From assembly GCA_046331625.1 (NCBI GenBank), contig JAXLQL010000022.1, positions 1 through 64,000 of the forward strand: a stretch of DNA of 64,000 nucleotides. Direction: 5' to 3'. Made by a program: the position numbers and the translations under genes. The notes beneath the pieces are model-generated. The model had not been told where the DNA came from and made no database searches. It saw nothing but the letters and a program-made list of their open reading frames with translations. Positions 44,801 through 54,200 of the stretch are shown piece after piece (the first letter of the stretch is position 1; every line of letters starts with the position of its first letter). The DNA is from JAXLQL01 sp046331625 (GTDB lineage Bacteria; Acidobacteriota; Terriglobia; Bryobacterales; Bryobacteraceae).

Positions 44801-46749
44801 CGGACGTGCGCCTCTTCGAGGTACGTGTAGCCATAGAGCCCGTCTTCGTAGAAGCGCAGGAGGCGACCCGACTCTTCGTAGCCGATGCGGCCCTCGCGCA
44901 CGGCGCGCTCGACGTCGGTGCGGAACTGGTCGAGCAGGTCACGCGCGTTGAACTGCACGTAGTCGAGCACTTCCTTGACGGTGTCTCCGCGGATGAAGTT
45001 GTCGAGCACGACTTCGCCGGTCTCGCCGAGGCTGATGTGGACCGCGTTGGTGTCGCCGAACAGGTTGTGAAGATCGCCGAGGATTTCCTGATATGCGCCC
45101 ACGAGGAACGAGCCGAGAAAGTAGGGTTCCCCGTTGAACGAGTGGAGCGCGAGTGTACGCTTGACGTCGCGGCGATCGATGAATTGATCCACCTTGCCGT
45201 CGGAGTCGCAGGAGATGTCGCCGAGTACCGCGTTGCGGATAGGCTCTTCCGTGAGCCTGTGGATCGGCATCACGGGGAACAACTGCTTGATGGCCCAGCT
45301 ATCGGGCATGCTCTGGAACAACGAGAAGTTGCAGAAGTAGGTGTCTGAGAGTAGGGCGTCGAGGTTCTCGAGTTCCTCGGGCTTCTCGTCGACGTTCTTG
45401 AGCAGATGCTGGATCCGGCGGCAGATCGCCCAAAACAGATTCTCGGCGATGCTGCGCTGTTCGAGCGGAAGGTAGCCGAGGCTAAACAGATTCAGGGAGG
45501 CATCGAGCGCCTGCTGCGCGTCGTGATAGCTCTCGAGCAGGTTCTTCTTGCTGAGGCTCTTGTGGGTTTCGAGCAGGTCAGTGAGTGGCTGCTCCACGTC
45601 GGCGGGGAGATCGGATGGGGTGTCCTGATCGCCAAGGTCGGCCACGCCGAGCACGTTGAAGACGAGCAGGCTGTGGTAGGCGGCCACGGCGCGCCCGCTC
45701 TCGGTGATGATGTTCGGGTGGGGCGTGGAGGTTTCGTCGCAGACGCTCTGGATGTGATAGACGACGTCGTTCGCGTACTCCTGCAGCGTGTAGTTGACGC
45801 TCGATTCGAAGTCAGTCTGCGAGCCGTCATAGTCGATGCCGAGTCCGCCGCCGACGTCGAGATACTGGAGTCCGGCGCCGAGACGGCGGAGCTCCACGTA
45901 GATGCGCGCGGCTTCGGTGACGGCGTTCTTCACCTGGCGGATGTTGGTGATCTGGCTGCCGAGGTGGAAGTGCAGGAGCTCCATCGAATCGCCCATGCCG
46001 CGCGCCTTGAGCTGTTCGAGCGCGCGCAAGGCTTCGCTTACGGTGAGCCCGAACTTGGAGCGATAGCCGCCGGAGGACTTCCAGCGTCCGGAGCCGCGGG
46101 TGGCGAGCTTGAGCCGGATGCCGATGGAGGGGCGGACGCCGATTTGTTCGGCGTACTTGAGGATGAGGTCGAGCTCGGTGTACTTTTCGACCACCGGAAT
46201 GATCTGGCGGCCGATCTTCTTGGCGAGCATGACCATCTCGATGTACTCGTCGTCTTTGAAGCCGTTGCAGATGATGGGCGTGTCGTTGTCGGCGACGGCG
46301 AGCACGGCGAGGAGCTCGGGCTTGGAGCCGGCTTCGAGTCCGAAGCGGTAAGGCCGGCCATGCTTGAAGACCTCTTCAACGACGTGGCGCTGCTGGTTGA
46401 CCTTGATCGGATAGACGAGCGAGTAGCGGCCGCCATAGTTGTGTTCGCGAATGGCGTTCTGGAAGGCCTGATGCATCTCGCCGAGGCGATGCTTGAGAAT
46501 TTCGCTGAAGCGGATGAGGATGGGCGGATTGATGCCGCGGAGGACGAGCGTGTCGACGAGGTCTTTGAGGTCGATGCCGCGCTGGGGTTCCTTGCTGGGG
46601 TGAACCCAGACATGCCCGTTGGCGCCGATGGTGAAATAGCCTTTGCCCCAACGTTCGATGTCGTACAGTTCCGCGGCGTCGGTGATGGTGAAGCGTTCAG
46701 CCGCGTCCCAACTGGCGGCGGTTTCCGGTGCCTTGATCGTAGTCAGCAA
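44797..46749 (-). CDS. speA: Biosynthetic arginine decarboxylase SpeA
   Basis: 650 residues from TTG 46749. Converts arginine to agmatine, the start of putrescine/spermidine synthesis; PLP-dependent alanine-racemase fold. Seen: FTITDAAELYDIERWGKGYF, the PLP lysine in YPIKVNQQRHV, ELLHFHLGSQITNIR, LDVGGGLGIDYDG, and the active-site CDSDGKVDQF. E. coli SpeA has 658 residues. The frame is open to 46992, but the N-terminal extension is low-complexity and lacks homologous features. A GGGAGG lies 12 bp before TTG, so the exact start is open. It is translationally coupled to trmJ (CTGA overlap). No other polyamine gene is nearby. Confidence 0.93.
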   Translation of the reverse strand: MLTTIKAPETAASWDAAERFTITDAAELYDIERWGKGYFTIGANGHVWVHPSKEPQRGIDLKDLVDTLVLRGINPPILIRFSEILKHRLGEMHQAFQNAIREHNYGGRYSLVYPIKVNQQRHVVEEVFKHGRPYRFGLEAGSKPELLAVLAVADNDTPIICNGFKDDEYIEMVMLAKKIGRQIIPVVEKYTELDLILKYAEQIGVRPSIGIRLKLATRGSGRWKSSGGYRSKFGLTVSEALRALEQLKARGMGDSMELLHFHLGSQITNIRQVKNAVTEAARIYVELRRLGAGLQYLDVGGGLGIDYDGSQTDFESSVNYTLQEYANDVVYHIQSVCDETSTPHPNIITESGRAVAAYHSLLVFNVLGVADLGDQDTPSDLPADVEQPLTDLLETHKSLSKKNLLESYHDAQQALDASLNLFSLGYLPLEQRSIAENLFWAICRRIQHLLKNVDEKPEELENLDALLSDTYFCNFSLFQSMPDSWAIKQLFPVMPIHRLTEEPIRNAVLGDISCDSDGKVDQFIDRRDVKRTLALHSFNGEPYFLGSFLVGAYQEILGDLHNLFGDTNAVHISLGETGEVVLDNFIRGDTVKEVLDYVQFNARDLLDQFRTDVERAVREGRIGYEESGRLLRFYEDGLYGYTYLEEAHVR

Positions 46750-47279
46750 TTCCTGCGTGATCCTCCCTGGCTTTGACGAACAACAGAGTCTACCTGTATT
46801 AAACCTCAGTGTGGTCCGAAATGATACGGGGCGCAAGGAAAAAGTTGTGACGGTGAGGTGACGGGTGTGCGGGGTGGAACGAGAGCGCGCGTGGCGAAAA
46901 GAAGGGACAGCCGGGTTCGTTTCTCGGAACCTGCATTGCGCAAAAGCCCGGGGGCTGTCGGGACCGGTCGCTGTCGCGGCGGTCTCCACCAAGGCGCTTG
47001 GAACAGGAGGCTCCGTCCTCGGAAAGTCCGCATTGCGCGCGGGGCCTCCGCTTGGGCGGGCGGCCTCCGTGATGACGGGGGGCCGCCGTTATTGAGCGCA
47101 ACGGTGGACGCGCTTCGTGGGAAAAATGCATATAGAAAGTTTAGGCCTGAGAGGAGGTTCGCTGACTCGGGTGCTTTACCATGTGGAGGCGATTGCAGCA
47201 GCGCTGGAGGATGCGGCTCCTGGCAGCATGAAACGAAATCGACTGGTGGAACCTTCATCCCTGGAGTAAGACGCGGGCC
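46750..47279. other. 530-bp intergenic region upstream of speA, with a hairpin at 47059-47087
   Basis: No gene supported. On the speA strand it could be a long leader. An inverted pair GGCGGCC (47059-47065) and GGCCGCC (47081-47087) with a 15-bp loop is the only clear structure. A more AT-rich stretch near 47120-47150 may contain a promoter. Frames crossing the region show no protein features. Confidence 0.4.
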
Positions 47280-48149
47280 TTAACCTCGCGCCCCAACTGG
47301 GATCTTTCCCACATCCCAAGCCCCCACCCCCCACTCCAGTAACTCCCGCGGACCCGCCCCCTTCATCTCCACCGGTGGACCCTGCCCAAGAAACTCGAGA
47401 GCCTGCCACACCGACTCCCCTGGGGACTCCCCCGACTCCTCCACTGCCGGCGCCAGGGTCTGCTTGCTCAGCTTCTGCCCATCCGGACCCAGCACCAGCG
47501 GCAGATGCAGATACTCGGGCGTGGCCACGCCGAGTGACTTTGCGAGCGCGATCTGGCGCGGCGTCGAGTCCAACAGGTCCGCGCCGCGGACCACATCGGT
47601 GATCCCTTGCTCGGCGTCGTCGACCACCACGGCAAGCTGGTACGCGAAAATGCCATCCGCGCGGAGCAGAACAAAATCGCCGACTCCTGTTTCGAGGCTT
47701 TGCTCGAACCGGCCTTGGACGCGGTCCGTGAACGCGACCGGCTCGTTCCCCACCCGGAACCGCCATGACCGCGCTTCGCCCTTCGCGCCCGCCCGGCAGG
47801 TCCCTGGATACACGTCGCCCGCGTCGCGCCGCGAGCAAGAGCACGCGAACGCCGCGCCCGCGCGCACCAAGCGTTCGAGCGCCTCGCGATAGGCATCGGT
47901 ACGGTAGCTTTGATACATCACCGCGCCGTCCCATTCGAAGCCCATACGCTCGAGGCAGCGCAGGATCGCATCGGCGGCGCCCGGCGCCTCGCGCGGCTTG
48001 TCGAGGTCTTCCATGCGCACCAGCCATTCACCGCCGTGGCTCTTGGCGTCGAGGTAACTGCCCACCGCCGCCACCAGGGAACCGAAATGGAGCGGCCCGG
48101 TAGGCGACGGCGCGAATCTTCCTCGATAGCGTGGCCCCACGGGATTCAT
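47280..48149 (-). CDS. gluQ: Glutamyl-Q tRNA(Asp) synthetase
   Basis: 289 residues. A truncated GluRS paralogue that attaches glutamate to queuosine in tRNA(Asp). The HIGH-type motif is FAPSPTGPLHFGSL at the N-terminus, the zinc region FACSCSRRD with YPGTC, and KMSKS as DGQKLSKQT. Length (about 290-300) and absence of the anticodon-binding domain distinguish it from GltX. ATG 48149 (MNPVGPRYRGRFAPSP) is preferred to an upstream GTG/ATG at 48176. It is divergent from truA, 30 bp apart. Confidence 0.9.
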   Translation of the reverse strand: MNPVGPRYRGRFAPSPTGPLHFGSLVAAVGSYLDAKSHGGEWLVRMEDLDKPREAPGAADAILRCLERMGFEWDGAVMYQSYRTDAYREALERLVRAGAAFACSCSRRDAGDVYPGTCRAGAKGEARSWRFRVGNEPVAFTDRVQGRFEQSLETGVGDFVLLRADGIFAYQLAVVVDDAEQGITDVVRGADLLDSTPRQIALAKSLGVATPEYLHLPLVLGPDGQKLSKQTLAPAVEESGESPGESVWQALEFLGQGPPVEMKGAGPRELLEWGVGAWDVGKIPVGARG

Positions 48150-48179
48150 CGTAGCGCCAAGCCGTCGTACTCTCAATAG

Positions 48180-48935
48180 ATGCGCACGTGGAAGGTCACG
48201 CTCGAGTATGACGGCTCCAAGTACAGCGGTTGGCAGGAGCAGACCAACGCCCGCACCGTCCAGGGCGCGTTACGGAAAGTGGTCGAGGAGTACTTCGGCG
48301 CGCCCACCGCGATCCAAGGCGCGGGGCGAACCGACGCCGGGGTCCACGCGCTGGCGCAGGTGGCGCACATCAAGCTCAAGTCCGCGCCAGCACGGCCTCG
48401 AGCCGCACAGGACATGCTGCGCCACTGGAATAACGAGTTACCCGCCGATATCGCCATCCTCGCGATCGAAGACGCGCCGCCCGCTTTCCACGCCCGGCAT
48501 GACGCCAAGTCGCGAAGTTACTTGTATCAGATATCCGGCCGTAAGTCAGCCTTCGCGAAACGCCAGATCTGGTGGGTGAAAGAGGGCCTCGACTTGCGCG
48601 CCATGGCCTCCGCCGCGGCTTTGCTCCCCGGCCGCCACGACTTCTCGTGCTTCGCGCAGAAGGATCCCACCAAGCCAGGCGAATCGACCATCGTCGTGGT
48701 GGACCACGCCACCATCTCCGCCGAGGACCACCTCATCCTCTTCCGCATCGAGGCCTCGCACTTCCTGTGGAAGATGGTCCGGCGGATCGTGGGGACGCTG
48801 GTCAAGGCCGGCACACGGGAAATCACGCTCGAGCAGTTCGGCTTGCTGGTCGCCGCTCGGCCGTCGCCGGAGCTCGATGTGGCCGCGTGGACTGCGCCTG
48901 CCTCTGGCCTGTTCCTCGAGCGCGTGCGATACTGA
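48180..48935 (+). CDS. truA: tRNA pseudouridine synthase A
   Basis: 251 residues. Makes pseudouridine at positions 38-40 of the anticodon stem. Seen: VTLEYDGSKYSGWQEQ, the catalytic GAGRTDAGVHA with Asp52, and the C-terminal FLWKMVRRIVGTLVKAG. Length fits the family (about 245-270). ATG 48180. It is probably co-transcribed with the small membrane protein 6 bp downstream. Confidence 0.94.
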   Translation: MRTWKVTLEYDGSKYSGWQEQTNARTVQGALRKVVEEYFGAPTAIQGAGRTDAGVHALAQVAHIKLKSAPARPRAAQDMLRHWNNELPADIAILAIEDAPPAFHARHDAKSRSYLYQISGRKSAFAKRQIWWVKEGLDLRAMASAAALLPGRHDFSCFAQKDPTKPGESTIVVVDHATISAEDHLILFRIEASHFLWKMVRRIVGTLVKAGTREITLEQFGLLVAARPSPELDVAAWTAPASGLFLERVRY

Positions 48936-48941
48936 GGCACA

Positions 48942-49376
48942 ATGTCGCCTGGCTGGAAGCCACACCGCGAGCCCATCGCGACCGTGATCTTGCGCACCTT
49001 CACCTTGGCTGCGTTCCTTGGCGCAGGAGCGGCAGCGATCTCGGGTCGATGGACGCGCTGGCCGTTAGCGGCGTTGCTCGCACTGTGGCCTTCGTTCGGC
49101 GGACACTGGCTCGAGATGCTGTTCCTGAACTGGCTGCGGCCGAATCTGCCGGCAGCGCGGCCGATTCAAGTAGTGGCGCGAGTGGCCCTTTGGTTCGTGG
49201 GCGGAGTGGCGTTCCTCGCCGCGATGCGAGCCACCGCGACTGCGTTCACGGGATTCCCCGCGTTGGGTTCGCTGCCATGGTGGGCGGGTGGGCTCGGGTT
49301 CATCGGGGTGGAACTAGCCGCGCATGCCGGCTTGGCTCTGCGGGGCCGGCCTAGTTTCTACGACGGACTTGGGTAG
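48942..49376 (+). CDS. Small membrane protein of unknown function
   Basis: 144 residues with about three to four hydrophobic helices (17-35, 43-60, 80-98 and 112-134). A conserved family was not recognised. The 6-bp gap after truA suggests a shared transcript; a role linked to truA is not implied. The end overlaps nothing; a dispersed repeat begins about 54 bp downstream. Confidence 0.65.
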   Translation: MSPGWKPHREPIATVILRTFTLAAFLGAGAAAISGRWTRWPLAALLALWPSFGGHWLEMLFLNWLRPNLPAARPIQVVARVALWFVGGVAFLAAMRATATAFTGFPALGSLPWWAGGLGFIGVELAAHAGLALRGRPSFYDGLG

Positions 49377-49429
49377 TGGAAAGAAATGGATGCGGTTGGC
49401 GCCTGGCTGAAACTTTCGGGCGCGCGAGT

Positions 49430-49464
49430 GGCGGGGCTGAAGTCCCGCGCTGGCCGCCCTACAC
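49430..49464. repeat. Dispersed palindromic repeat unit
   Basis: GGCGGGGCTGAAGTCCCGC followed by a shortened arm (CTGGCCGCCCTACAC), between two convergent genes, 15 bp from the glycosyltransferase stop. Same family as 661-870. Confidence 0.75.
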
Positions 49465-49478
49465 GAAAATCGCCGCTC

Positions 49479-51011
49479 TTAGCGTTCCGGGATCTCGTAG
49501 ATCTCCGCGTAAACGTCTCCGTTGCGCTGGCGCACGGCGAAGCGCTTCGCCTTCACGCCCAACGCGCCGAGCGCCTTCAAGAACGCTTCCGATGCCGCGG
49601 GGAATTGCCGGTTCGCCGGACCATTCATCAGGAAGACGCCCCCCCCGCTTACGATGGGCGGCCAGTCGCCTACCGCTCCGTAGATCTCGCGCGTGCGCAG
49701 GCGGCCGCGCGTGATCAGGAACAAGTTGTTCTCGAGACCCCAGTCGAGAATGCGGATCTCGCGGCCCGCATAGTGCTGCTCGAGATGCTCGGCAAGCGGA
49801 TAAATCGCATCGGACCATTGCCCCACTCCGCCGGTCTCGCCGATCCCGCGAATGGCGGCGACTTGCCACCCGATGGCGCAGACCGCATAGATCGCCGCAG
49901 TGGTGATCGCGACCCAGCGAGTTCGGTCCCAGAACGCGGCGCATGCCACCGCCACCACGGTCACCGCGAGCGGAATCAGCACCACGAGATGATGCTCGGC
50001 CACGGGAAGCTTCGATTGAAAAAGCAGCGCCGCGAGCGTCAGCAGCGTCACGGGGAACGCCCGCGCCCAGGCGCGTCGAGCGAGCGCAAGGCAGACCACA
50101 CATGCGCCAGCAAGGACTGCGAGGAAGAGCCATCGCTGCCAGTCAGGCATCGCTGGACCCGCCCAGATCGCGCGATGCTCGCGATCGGAAAGCAGCGTCT
50201 CGCCGAACATGACCAGGCGGATCCAGAGCCGATGTCCCCAGCTCTCTTCGGTCGAAAACATGCCTACCGCTTCGAGCGTCCCGAAGTGCGACTTGACGTT
50301 ATAGGCCAGGAACGCCGCTCCGCCGGCGAACGCGCCCGCCGCGAGCGGAATCGCGCGCCGAAACATTTTCGCCAGCTCGCGTGGCGCTGCCACAAGCGCT
50401 CCCACGGCGCAGGCGATCAGCATCCAGGCGAAGTTGGCGCGACCCCAAACGCCGAAAGCCATCGCTGCTCCGAGCAATGCAGCGGAGAGCGCGGTCGCGT
50501 TGCCCGCGTAGCGATCCACCGCGAGCGCGAGCAGGCCGATCGAGAGCATCCAGATGGCGACCGTACCATTGTCGAAGATGGTGAGGTCCACGTAGGCTGG
50601 ATGAATCGCCAGCGCCAAAGCCGCACCGGCAGCGACGCCCGCCGAAACACGATTGCGAAGGAGCGTGGCGAGCCCGAAAATGCCGACCGCGCCCATCGCC
50701 ATGTTGACGAGGCGCAGCACTTCCGCGCGCGATCCGAACAGGGCGAACAACGGAAGGCAAACCCATTCCTTGAACGCTCCCACGTAGCGCACAGTCATCA
50801 ACGGGAAGCAACGCCCGAGGCAGGCCCACGTGTCCGGATCATGAGGCAGCGTGAGCTCACCGGACGAGTTCAACATGTGCACCGAACCCAGCGCGAGCAG
50901 CGCTTCGTCGTACTGCAGTCCGGGGTCCTGGGCGATCAGCGCCATCGAGATTGCACAGTAGACAGCAACCGCGATCCCAATCGACCATCGCTGCCACTGC
51001 GCCATTCGCAC
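49479..51011 (-). CDS. GT-C superfamily glycosyltransferase-like membrane protein
   Basis: 510 residues, about ten to twelve transmembrane helices. It resembles dolichyl-phosphate-mannose/ArnT-type (GT39/GT83-like) enzymes: GLQYDEALLALG in the first loop carries the acidic pair typical of this superfamily (Asp-Glu), with a large C-terminal periplasmic part (from about residue 405). Such enzymes use polyprenyl-phosphate sugars to decorate lipids, glycans or proteins. The acceptor is unknown. It lies 36 bp downstream of the next gene on the same strand. Confidence 0.7.
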   Translation of the reverse strand: MRMAQWQRWSIGIAVAVYCAISMALIAQDPGLQYDEALLALGSVHMLNSSGELTLPHDPDTWACLGRCFPLMTVRYVGAFKEWVCLPLFALFGSRAEVLRLVNMAMGAVGIFGLATLLRNRVSAGVAAGAALALAIHPAYVDLTIFDNGTVAIWMLSIGLLALAVDRYAGNATALSAALLGAAMAFGVWGRANFAWMLIACAVGALVAAPRELAKMFRRAIPLAAGAFAGGAAFLAYNVKSHFGTLEAVGMFSTEESWGHRLWIRLVMFGETLLSDREHRAIWAGPAMPDWQRWLFLAVLAGACVVCLALARRAWARAFPVTLLTLAALLFQSKLPVAEHHLVVLIPLAVTVVAVACAAFWDRTRWVAITTAAIYAVCAIGWQVAAIRGIGETGGVGQWSDAIYPLAEHLEQHYAGREIRILDWGLENNLFLITRGRLRTREIYGAVGDWPPIVSGGGVFLMNGPANRQFPAASEAFLKALGALGVKAKRFAVRQRNGDVYAEIYEIPER

Positions 51012-51047
51012 GTATGAGAATAGCGCAGCGGCAATCGGAAACCGGGA

Positions 51048-51812
51048 TCAGTTGGGTGACGATGCGTTCCAGGCCGTGCCGGCTTGTTCGATCTGGATGC
51101 GGCCGTCTTTCGCGATCTGCGCGAGCAACGCGTCGAGGGCGGGCGCGGGTCCGTGCAGACTCAGCGAGAGTCCGTTGGCTTGATTGTTGACATCGTAGCG
51201 CTGGCCGTTGGCAGTGAATGGGATCGACCGTTCGAGCGTGATCCCAGACGTGGCCACATAGGAGCCCGGGTAGACGACCACGGCCGCATTGCGCGACTGA
51301 AAACGCGCGACGAGCGTGCCCTGGTTGAACGTCTCCGGATCGTTCCAATCGCGGTTGGCCGGATTCTCGATGTAGTAAACCGAGAGGGCGGTGGAGTTGC
51401 CGGCGAGCGGACGCTCGAGGCCCTGCAGCAAGCCTCCGTTTACGAAGGCGCGGGCGCCGACCCGGTCGGCACGATAGGTGAGCGTGGCGGTCTTCTCGCT
51501 GGGAGTTCCGTTGAACAACGGGAAATTGAAACCTTCGGCGACGGTGTAGTAGCCGAAGAGGTCCACCGTGAGGTCCGAGTTGATCTGGACGCGGCCCACC
51601 GTCTGCGCCACCGGCATCGAGTTGGGCTGACGCAACGGCTGCGGCCCTTGGGACCAGGCCTTGGGCGCATGGGTGATCATCAAAACTGCGCCGCCGATGA
51701 GCGCGCACACCACTCCCAAGTACCACTGGCGCAACGGAGCTGGGGCGGTGCGTGCTTTCACTGCCTCGAGGGCGCCCCGCCCTGTGCCGGCTACGGAAGC
51801 GATCTTCTTCAT
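51048..51812 (-). CDS. Membrane-anchored protein of unknown function
   Basis: 254 residues. Short cytoplasmic N-terminus, one transmembrane helix (about 30-50, YLGVVCALIGGAVLMIT), then a periplasmic domain of about 200 residues with beta-rich segments (VGRVQINSDLTVDLFGYYT, ALSVYYIENPANRDW, AAVVVYPGSYV). No family recognised. It is directly upstream of the glycosyltransferase gene and probably in one operon with it. RBS-like AGGAGAACTC precedes the ATG. Confidence 0.65.
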   Translation of the reverse strand: MKKIASVAGTGRGALEAVKARTAPAPLRQWYLGVVCALIGGAVLMITHAPKAWSQGPQPLRQPNSMPVAQTVGRVQINSDLTVDLFGYYTVAEGFNFPLFNGTPSEKTATLTYRADRVGARAFVNGGLLQGLERPLAGNSTALSVYYIENPANRDWNDPETFNQGTLVARFQSRNAAVVVYPGSYVATSGITLERSIPFTANGQRYDVNNQANGLSLSLHGPAPALDALLAQIAKDGRIQIEQAGTAWNASSPN

Positions 51813-51900
51813 TTGAGTTCTCCTGGGAATTTGTTGGGGTTCGAACAGTAGTACGAGGGTCGCCGTGAATCGGATTTGCGCCCGATGCTATCGTGACTGA

Positions 51901-52976
51901 ATGCTGCTTCGCTTGTTGTTGGCGTCCGGCGCGCTGTTCGCCGCCGATATCGGCGCGCGGCATGTGAAGATCTACGAAGAACAGGGCCGCTTCGGCGGCT
52001 GGCCCGCCAATCACGGCATCTGGTCTTGGGGCGACGAAATCCTGGTGGGCTTTAGCGGCGCGTACTTTCAGAGCAAGGGCAGTGACCGGCATCAAATGGA
52101 CTCCACCAAGCCCGAGGTTCCGTATCAGGCGCGTTCGCTCGATGGCGGCGAGACGTGGTCCGTGGAGCGGCCGGCCTCATTGCTTCCGCCCGAGCAAGGC
52201 GGCGCGGCAGCGCGTCCGCTGCAACAGGCGATCGATTTCGCCGCGCCCGGTTTTGCGATGACGATCCGGTTCGCGGACAATCATGTGGGTCCTTCGCGGC
52301 TGTGGTATTCGACCGATCGCGGCAAGAGTTGGCACGGCGGGTTCGAATTTCCCACGTTCGGTTTTCCCGGGATCGCGGCGCGCACCGACTACCTCGTAAA
52401 CGGCAAACGCGATGCGCTGGTGGCGGTGACGGCGGCGAAAGCGAATCGAAAAGAGGGCCGGCCGATCCTGGCGCGGACCACCGATGGAGGCGTGAATTGG
52501 AAGCTGGTCTCGCGGGTGGGGGAAGAGCCGGCGGGATTCTCTATCATGCCTTCGACGATTCGTTTGGGTGCACGCGATCTACTGATGAGCGTGCGCGTCA
52601 AGAAGACGGAGACGGAGAACTGGATCGAGCAATATCGCTCGCTCGATGACGGCGTCACGTGGAAATCGGAAGGCTCGATTGCGGATACGGGAGCGCACGC
52701 GGGAATCCGCCGCATTTGATGATGCTGCGCGACGGGCGGCTGTGCCTCACCTACGGCTTCCGCTCGGAGCCGTATTCGATCCGCGCGAAGATCTCGGCGA
52801 ACAAGGGGCAGTCATGGTCGCCCGCGATCACCGTGCGCGGAGAAGGCGCGGCGTGGGATCTCGGCTACGTGCGCAGTGTGCAACGCTCCGATGGCAAAGT
52901 GGTGAGCGTCTACTACTTCAACGATGCGCCGCATCGCGAACGCTTTATCGCGGCGACGATCTGGGACCCGAAATGA
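51901..52976 (+). pseudogene. BNR-repeat sialidase-like protein, interrupted by a frameshift
   Basis: The first frame (51901-52719) encodes a signal-like start, RSLDGGETW, STDRGKSWHG and TTDGGVNW Asp-boxes, and ends with HAGIRRI at a stop. The next frame continues the same domain: NPPHLMMLRDGRLCLTYGFR, with SANKGQSW, to 52976. One missing base in the G run near 52701-52703 (gcgggaatccg, where gcggggaatccg would restore the frame) explains this. Either a recent inactivating deletion or a sequencing error. The restored protein would be about 358 residues. The stop overlaps the rlmB start (ATGA). Confidence 0.85.
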
Positions 52977-53683
52977 TTCTCAGCGGCATTCATCCGGTGG
53001 TGGAAGCGCTACGTGGCGGGCGCGCGATCGAGCGCGTGACGATCGCCAAGGGAGCGGGGGGGGCGCGGATTCAAGAGATCGTGGATCTGTGCCGGCGCGC
53101 TTCGGTCCCGGTGCGATTCGAGGACCGCGCGGCGCTCGATCGGCTGGCGAGAAACGCGGTGCACCAGGGTGTGGTGGCGCATGCGGCCGAGGTGAAATAC
53201 GGCGCGGTGGAAGATATCGCGGACAGCGTGCGATTGGTGGTTGCGCTCGATGGTGTAGAGGATCCGCACAATCTCGGCGCGATCCTGCGGACGGCGCATG
53301 CGGCGGGCGCGGGTGCGGTGTTGATTCCGGAGCGGCGCGCCGCGAGCGTGACCGGTGTGGTGGCGAAGGCCGCAGCGGGAGCGCTGGAACATGTGCCGCT
53401 GGTGAGGGTGACGAATCTGAATCGCGCACTCGAGTCGCTCAAGAAGCGCGGATATTGGATCTACGGGCTCGACGAGCGCGGGGCCGAGGACTACGACAAG
53501 ATCGAATACAACGTACCGACAGTGATCGTCGCGGGCGGGGAAGGCAAAGGCCTGCATCAGCTCACACGCGAGCATTGCGATGGCGTGGTGCGGATTCCGA
53601 TGGCGGGTGCGATCGCGTCGCTGAACGTGTCGGTGGCGGTGGGAGTGGCGCTGTTCGAGTGGCGCCGGCGGTTCGGGCGCTGA
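52973..53683 (+). CDS. rlmB: 23S rRNA (guanosine-2251-2'-O)-methyltransferase RlmB
   Basis: 236 residues. SPOUT enzyme that methylates G2251 in the 23S rRNA P-loop region. Seen: an N-terminal substrate-binding domain starting ILSGIHPVVEALRGG, then SPOUT motifs NLGAILRTAHAAGA, VAGGEGKGLHQLT and IPMAGAIASLNVSVAVGVAL. The frame is open upstream to 52646, but the family start is ATG 52973, which overlaps the stop of the BNR gene by 4 bp (ATGA). Confidence 0.93.
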   Translation: MILSGIHPVVEALRGGRAIERVTIAKGAGGARIQEIVDLCRRASVPVRFEDRAALDRLARNAVHQGVVAHAAEVKYGAVEDIADSVRLVVALDGVEDPHNLGAILRTAHAAGAGAVLIPERRAASVTGVVAKAAAGALEHVPLVRVTNLNRALESLKKRGYWIYGLDERGAEDYDKIEYNVPTVIVAGGEGKGLHQLTREHCDGVVRIPMAGAIASLNVSVAVGVALFEWRRRFGR

Positions 53684-53715
53684 GTTGGCGCGAATCTTGT
53701 ATAGTGGCAGTTATT

Positions 53716-54144
53716 ATGCCCAACTCGAGCGCAGAAGAAAATCTCCGCCTGTGGTTTGAACGGGTTTGGAACCAGAATGACGAGTCGGCGATCGACGAGT
53801 TGTTCGCTCCAGACGGAATGGTGCACGGCTTGCCGAATGAAGGCGGCGGTCCGATTCGCGGGCGCGAGGAATTCAAGAGCTATGCGCGCTCTTTGCGCGC
53901 TGCCATTCCGGATGTTCGGGTGGAAATCCTTCGCTTCGTCGCGAACGGCGATCTCGCTTCGGCGCACTGCGTGGTCACGGGTACGCACACCGGCGATGGG
54001 TTGGGACTCCGGGCTTCGGGCCGTCCGGTACGCTTCGAAGGGATCGTGATGGGGCGCGTCGCCGATGGTCATTTGCAGGAGTCGTGGAACTCGTTCGACT
54101 TCATGACGTTTTTTCAGCAGGTGGGCGCCACTCCGCCGGTGTAG
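53716..54144 (+). CDS. SnoaL-like (ester cyclase) domain protein
   Basis: 142 residues. A cystatin-like/NTF2-fold SnoaL protein: N-terminal helix NLRLWFERVWNQNDESAIDELFAPDG, the GPIRGREEFKSYARSLRAAIPD turn, VANGDLASAHCVVTGTHTG and a terminal SWNSFDFMTFFQQVGA. Members include polyketide cyclases and many uncharacterised small enzymes; the substrate cannot be told. ATG 53716 lies 32 bp after rlmB. It may be transcribed with it. Confidence 0.85.
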   Translation: MPNSSAEENLRLWFERVWNQNDESAIDELFAPDGMVHGLPNEGGGPIRGREEFKSYARSLRAAIPDVRVEILRFVANGDLASAHCVVTGTHTGDGLGLRASGRPVRFEGIVMGRVADGHLQESWNSFDFMTFFQQVGATPPV

Positions 54145-54157
54145 GTGGGTGGGCAGC

Positions 54158-54190
54158 CAGCGGGACTAAAGCCCCGCGCAGGCTGAAGAC
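54158..54190. repeat. Dispersed palindromic repeat unit, diverged
   Basis: AGCGGGACTAAAGCCCCGC followed by GCAGGCTGAAG, in the 56-bp gap between two convergent genes. A weak match to the unit at 661-870. Confidence 0.6.
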
Positions 54191-54200
54191 TCAAGACAGA

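Noticed and set aside
45406..46776. 456-codon plus-strand frame opposite speA
   Set aside because: Antisense shadow; repetitive Asp/Glu/Val/Gly composition typical of the complement of a GC-rich gene.
46750..46992. N-terminal extension of speA to 46992
   Set aside because: Extension is low-complexity and lacks any SpeA similarity; the family start fits TTG 46749.
46993..47100. Segment resembling the RNase P RNA signature (GGAAAGTCC near 47018-47026)
   Set aside because: Only a short match; no further conserved helices or the partner 3' segment could be found.
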